From assembly GCA_040414495.1 (NCBI GenBank), contig JBEDUI010000017.1:1-29241 (forward strand): a DNA stretch of 29,241 nt, written 5' to 3'. The letters are not shown here. This stretch comes from DATAVB01 sp040414495 (lineage in GTDB: Bacteria > Actinomycetota > Actinomycetes > Mycobacteriales > QHCD01). More notes on this DNA, generated by a model. It searched no databases. It saw nothing but the letters and a program-made list of their open reading frames with translations, and had not been told where the DNA came from. Within the stretch, counting starts at the first letter, position 1.

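Noticed and set aside
26116..28752. 878-codon minus-strand ORF
   Set aside because: Antisense to blocks C1/C2, whose plus-strand reading has conserved duplicated motifs. The minus translation shows no duplication or domain pattern.
28680..28770. 2H phosphoesterase-type motif (THLSVYQF)
   Set aside because: Only one H-x-S/T motif is visible, while the family needs two. Not enough support.
1..29241. NRPS or PKS megasynthase, suggested by gene size and actinomycete-like GC
   Set aside because: No adenylation, condensation, ketosynthase (Cys active-site DTACSS) or carrier-protein (GGxSL) motifs were seen anywhere.

Overview
The window is high-GC DNA (about two-thirds G+C by eye) with strong G/C preference at third codon positions, which points to an actinomycete. 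Its dominant feature is a single plus-strand reading frame (frame +1) that I read codon by codon from base 1 to base 29,241 without a stop: 9,747 codons, open at both ends. I see no promoter, terminator, tRNA, rRNA, CRISPR array or insertion sequence, and no intergenic stretch. Every long ORF in other frames looks like a GC-rich shadow, with one exception at 6323-6601.

Layout, left to right. (1) 1-1290: a trafficking-type N-terminal region with a membrane helix, amphipathic repeats and Gly/Ala zipper segments, resembling the CpnT/WXG100-like N-terminal domains of actinobacterial type VII (ESX)-associated polymorphic toxins. (2) 1330-2730: a Pro/Gln/Glu-rich linker. (3) 2740-5000: a SecA-like DEAD-motor ATPase core with recognisable helicase motifs but no C-terminal SecA part. 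(4) 5010-5770: repetitive linker, then an unrecognised globular domain (5770-6321). (5) 6323-6601: a small out-of-phase (+2) reading frame that looks like a real EF-Tu-domain-2-like beta-barrel protein, while the +1 frame only reads as a disordered linker. (6) 6600-7660: linker and two short alpha/beta units. (7) 7690-14722 (module A) and 17674-24060 (module B): two diverged copies of a 6.4-7 kb module. Each has a HENAH (HExxH-type) putative zinc-peptidase domain, two internal helical repeat units, an alpha/beta 'FIG' unit and a block of four hydrophobic hairpins. (8) Between them (14725-17640): a helical spacer, a papain-like (Tox-PL type) domain, a GT-B glycosyltransferase of the GT4/GT5 type and a CBM41/pullulanase-associated-type beta-sandwich. 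(9) 24220-28500: two more duplicated HENAH domains (C1, C2) separated by an unrecognised helical segment. (10) 28500-29241: an unrecognised alpha/beta segment running off the window.

Inference: this is part of an exceptionally large, probably surface-delivered or secreted, multi-effector polymorphic-toxin-like protein. It combines a motor ATPase, up to five peptidase-like domains, a glucan-type glycosyltransferase with a carbohydrate-binding domain, and two membrane-inserting blocks. The composition before about 6.6 kb differs from that after it. A near-miss TAATG junction and the nested +2 gene suggest that an ancestral toxin gene plus a small (possibly immunity) gene became fused to a second giant gene. 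An indel error in the assembly at that point must be excluded first.
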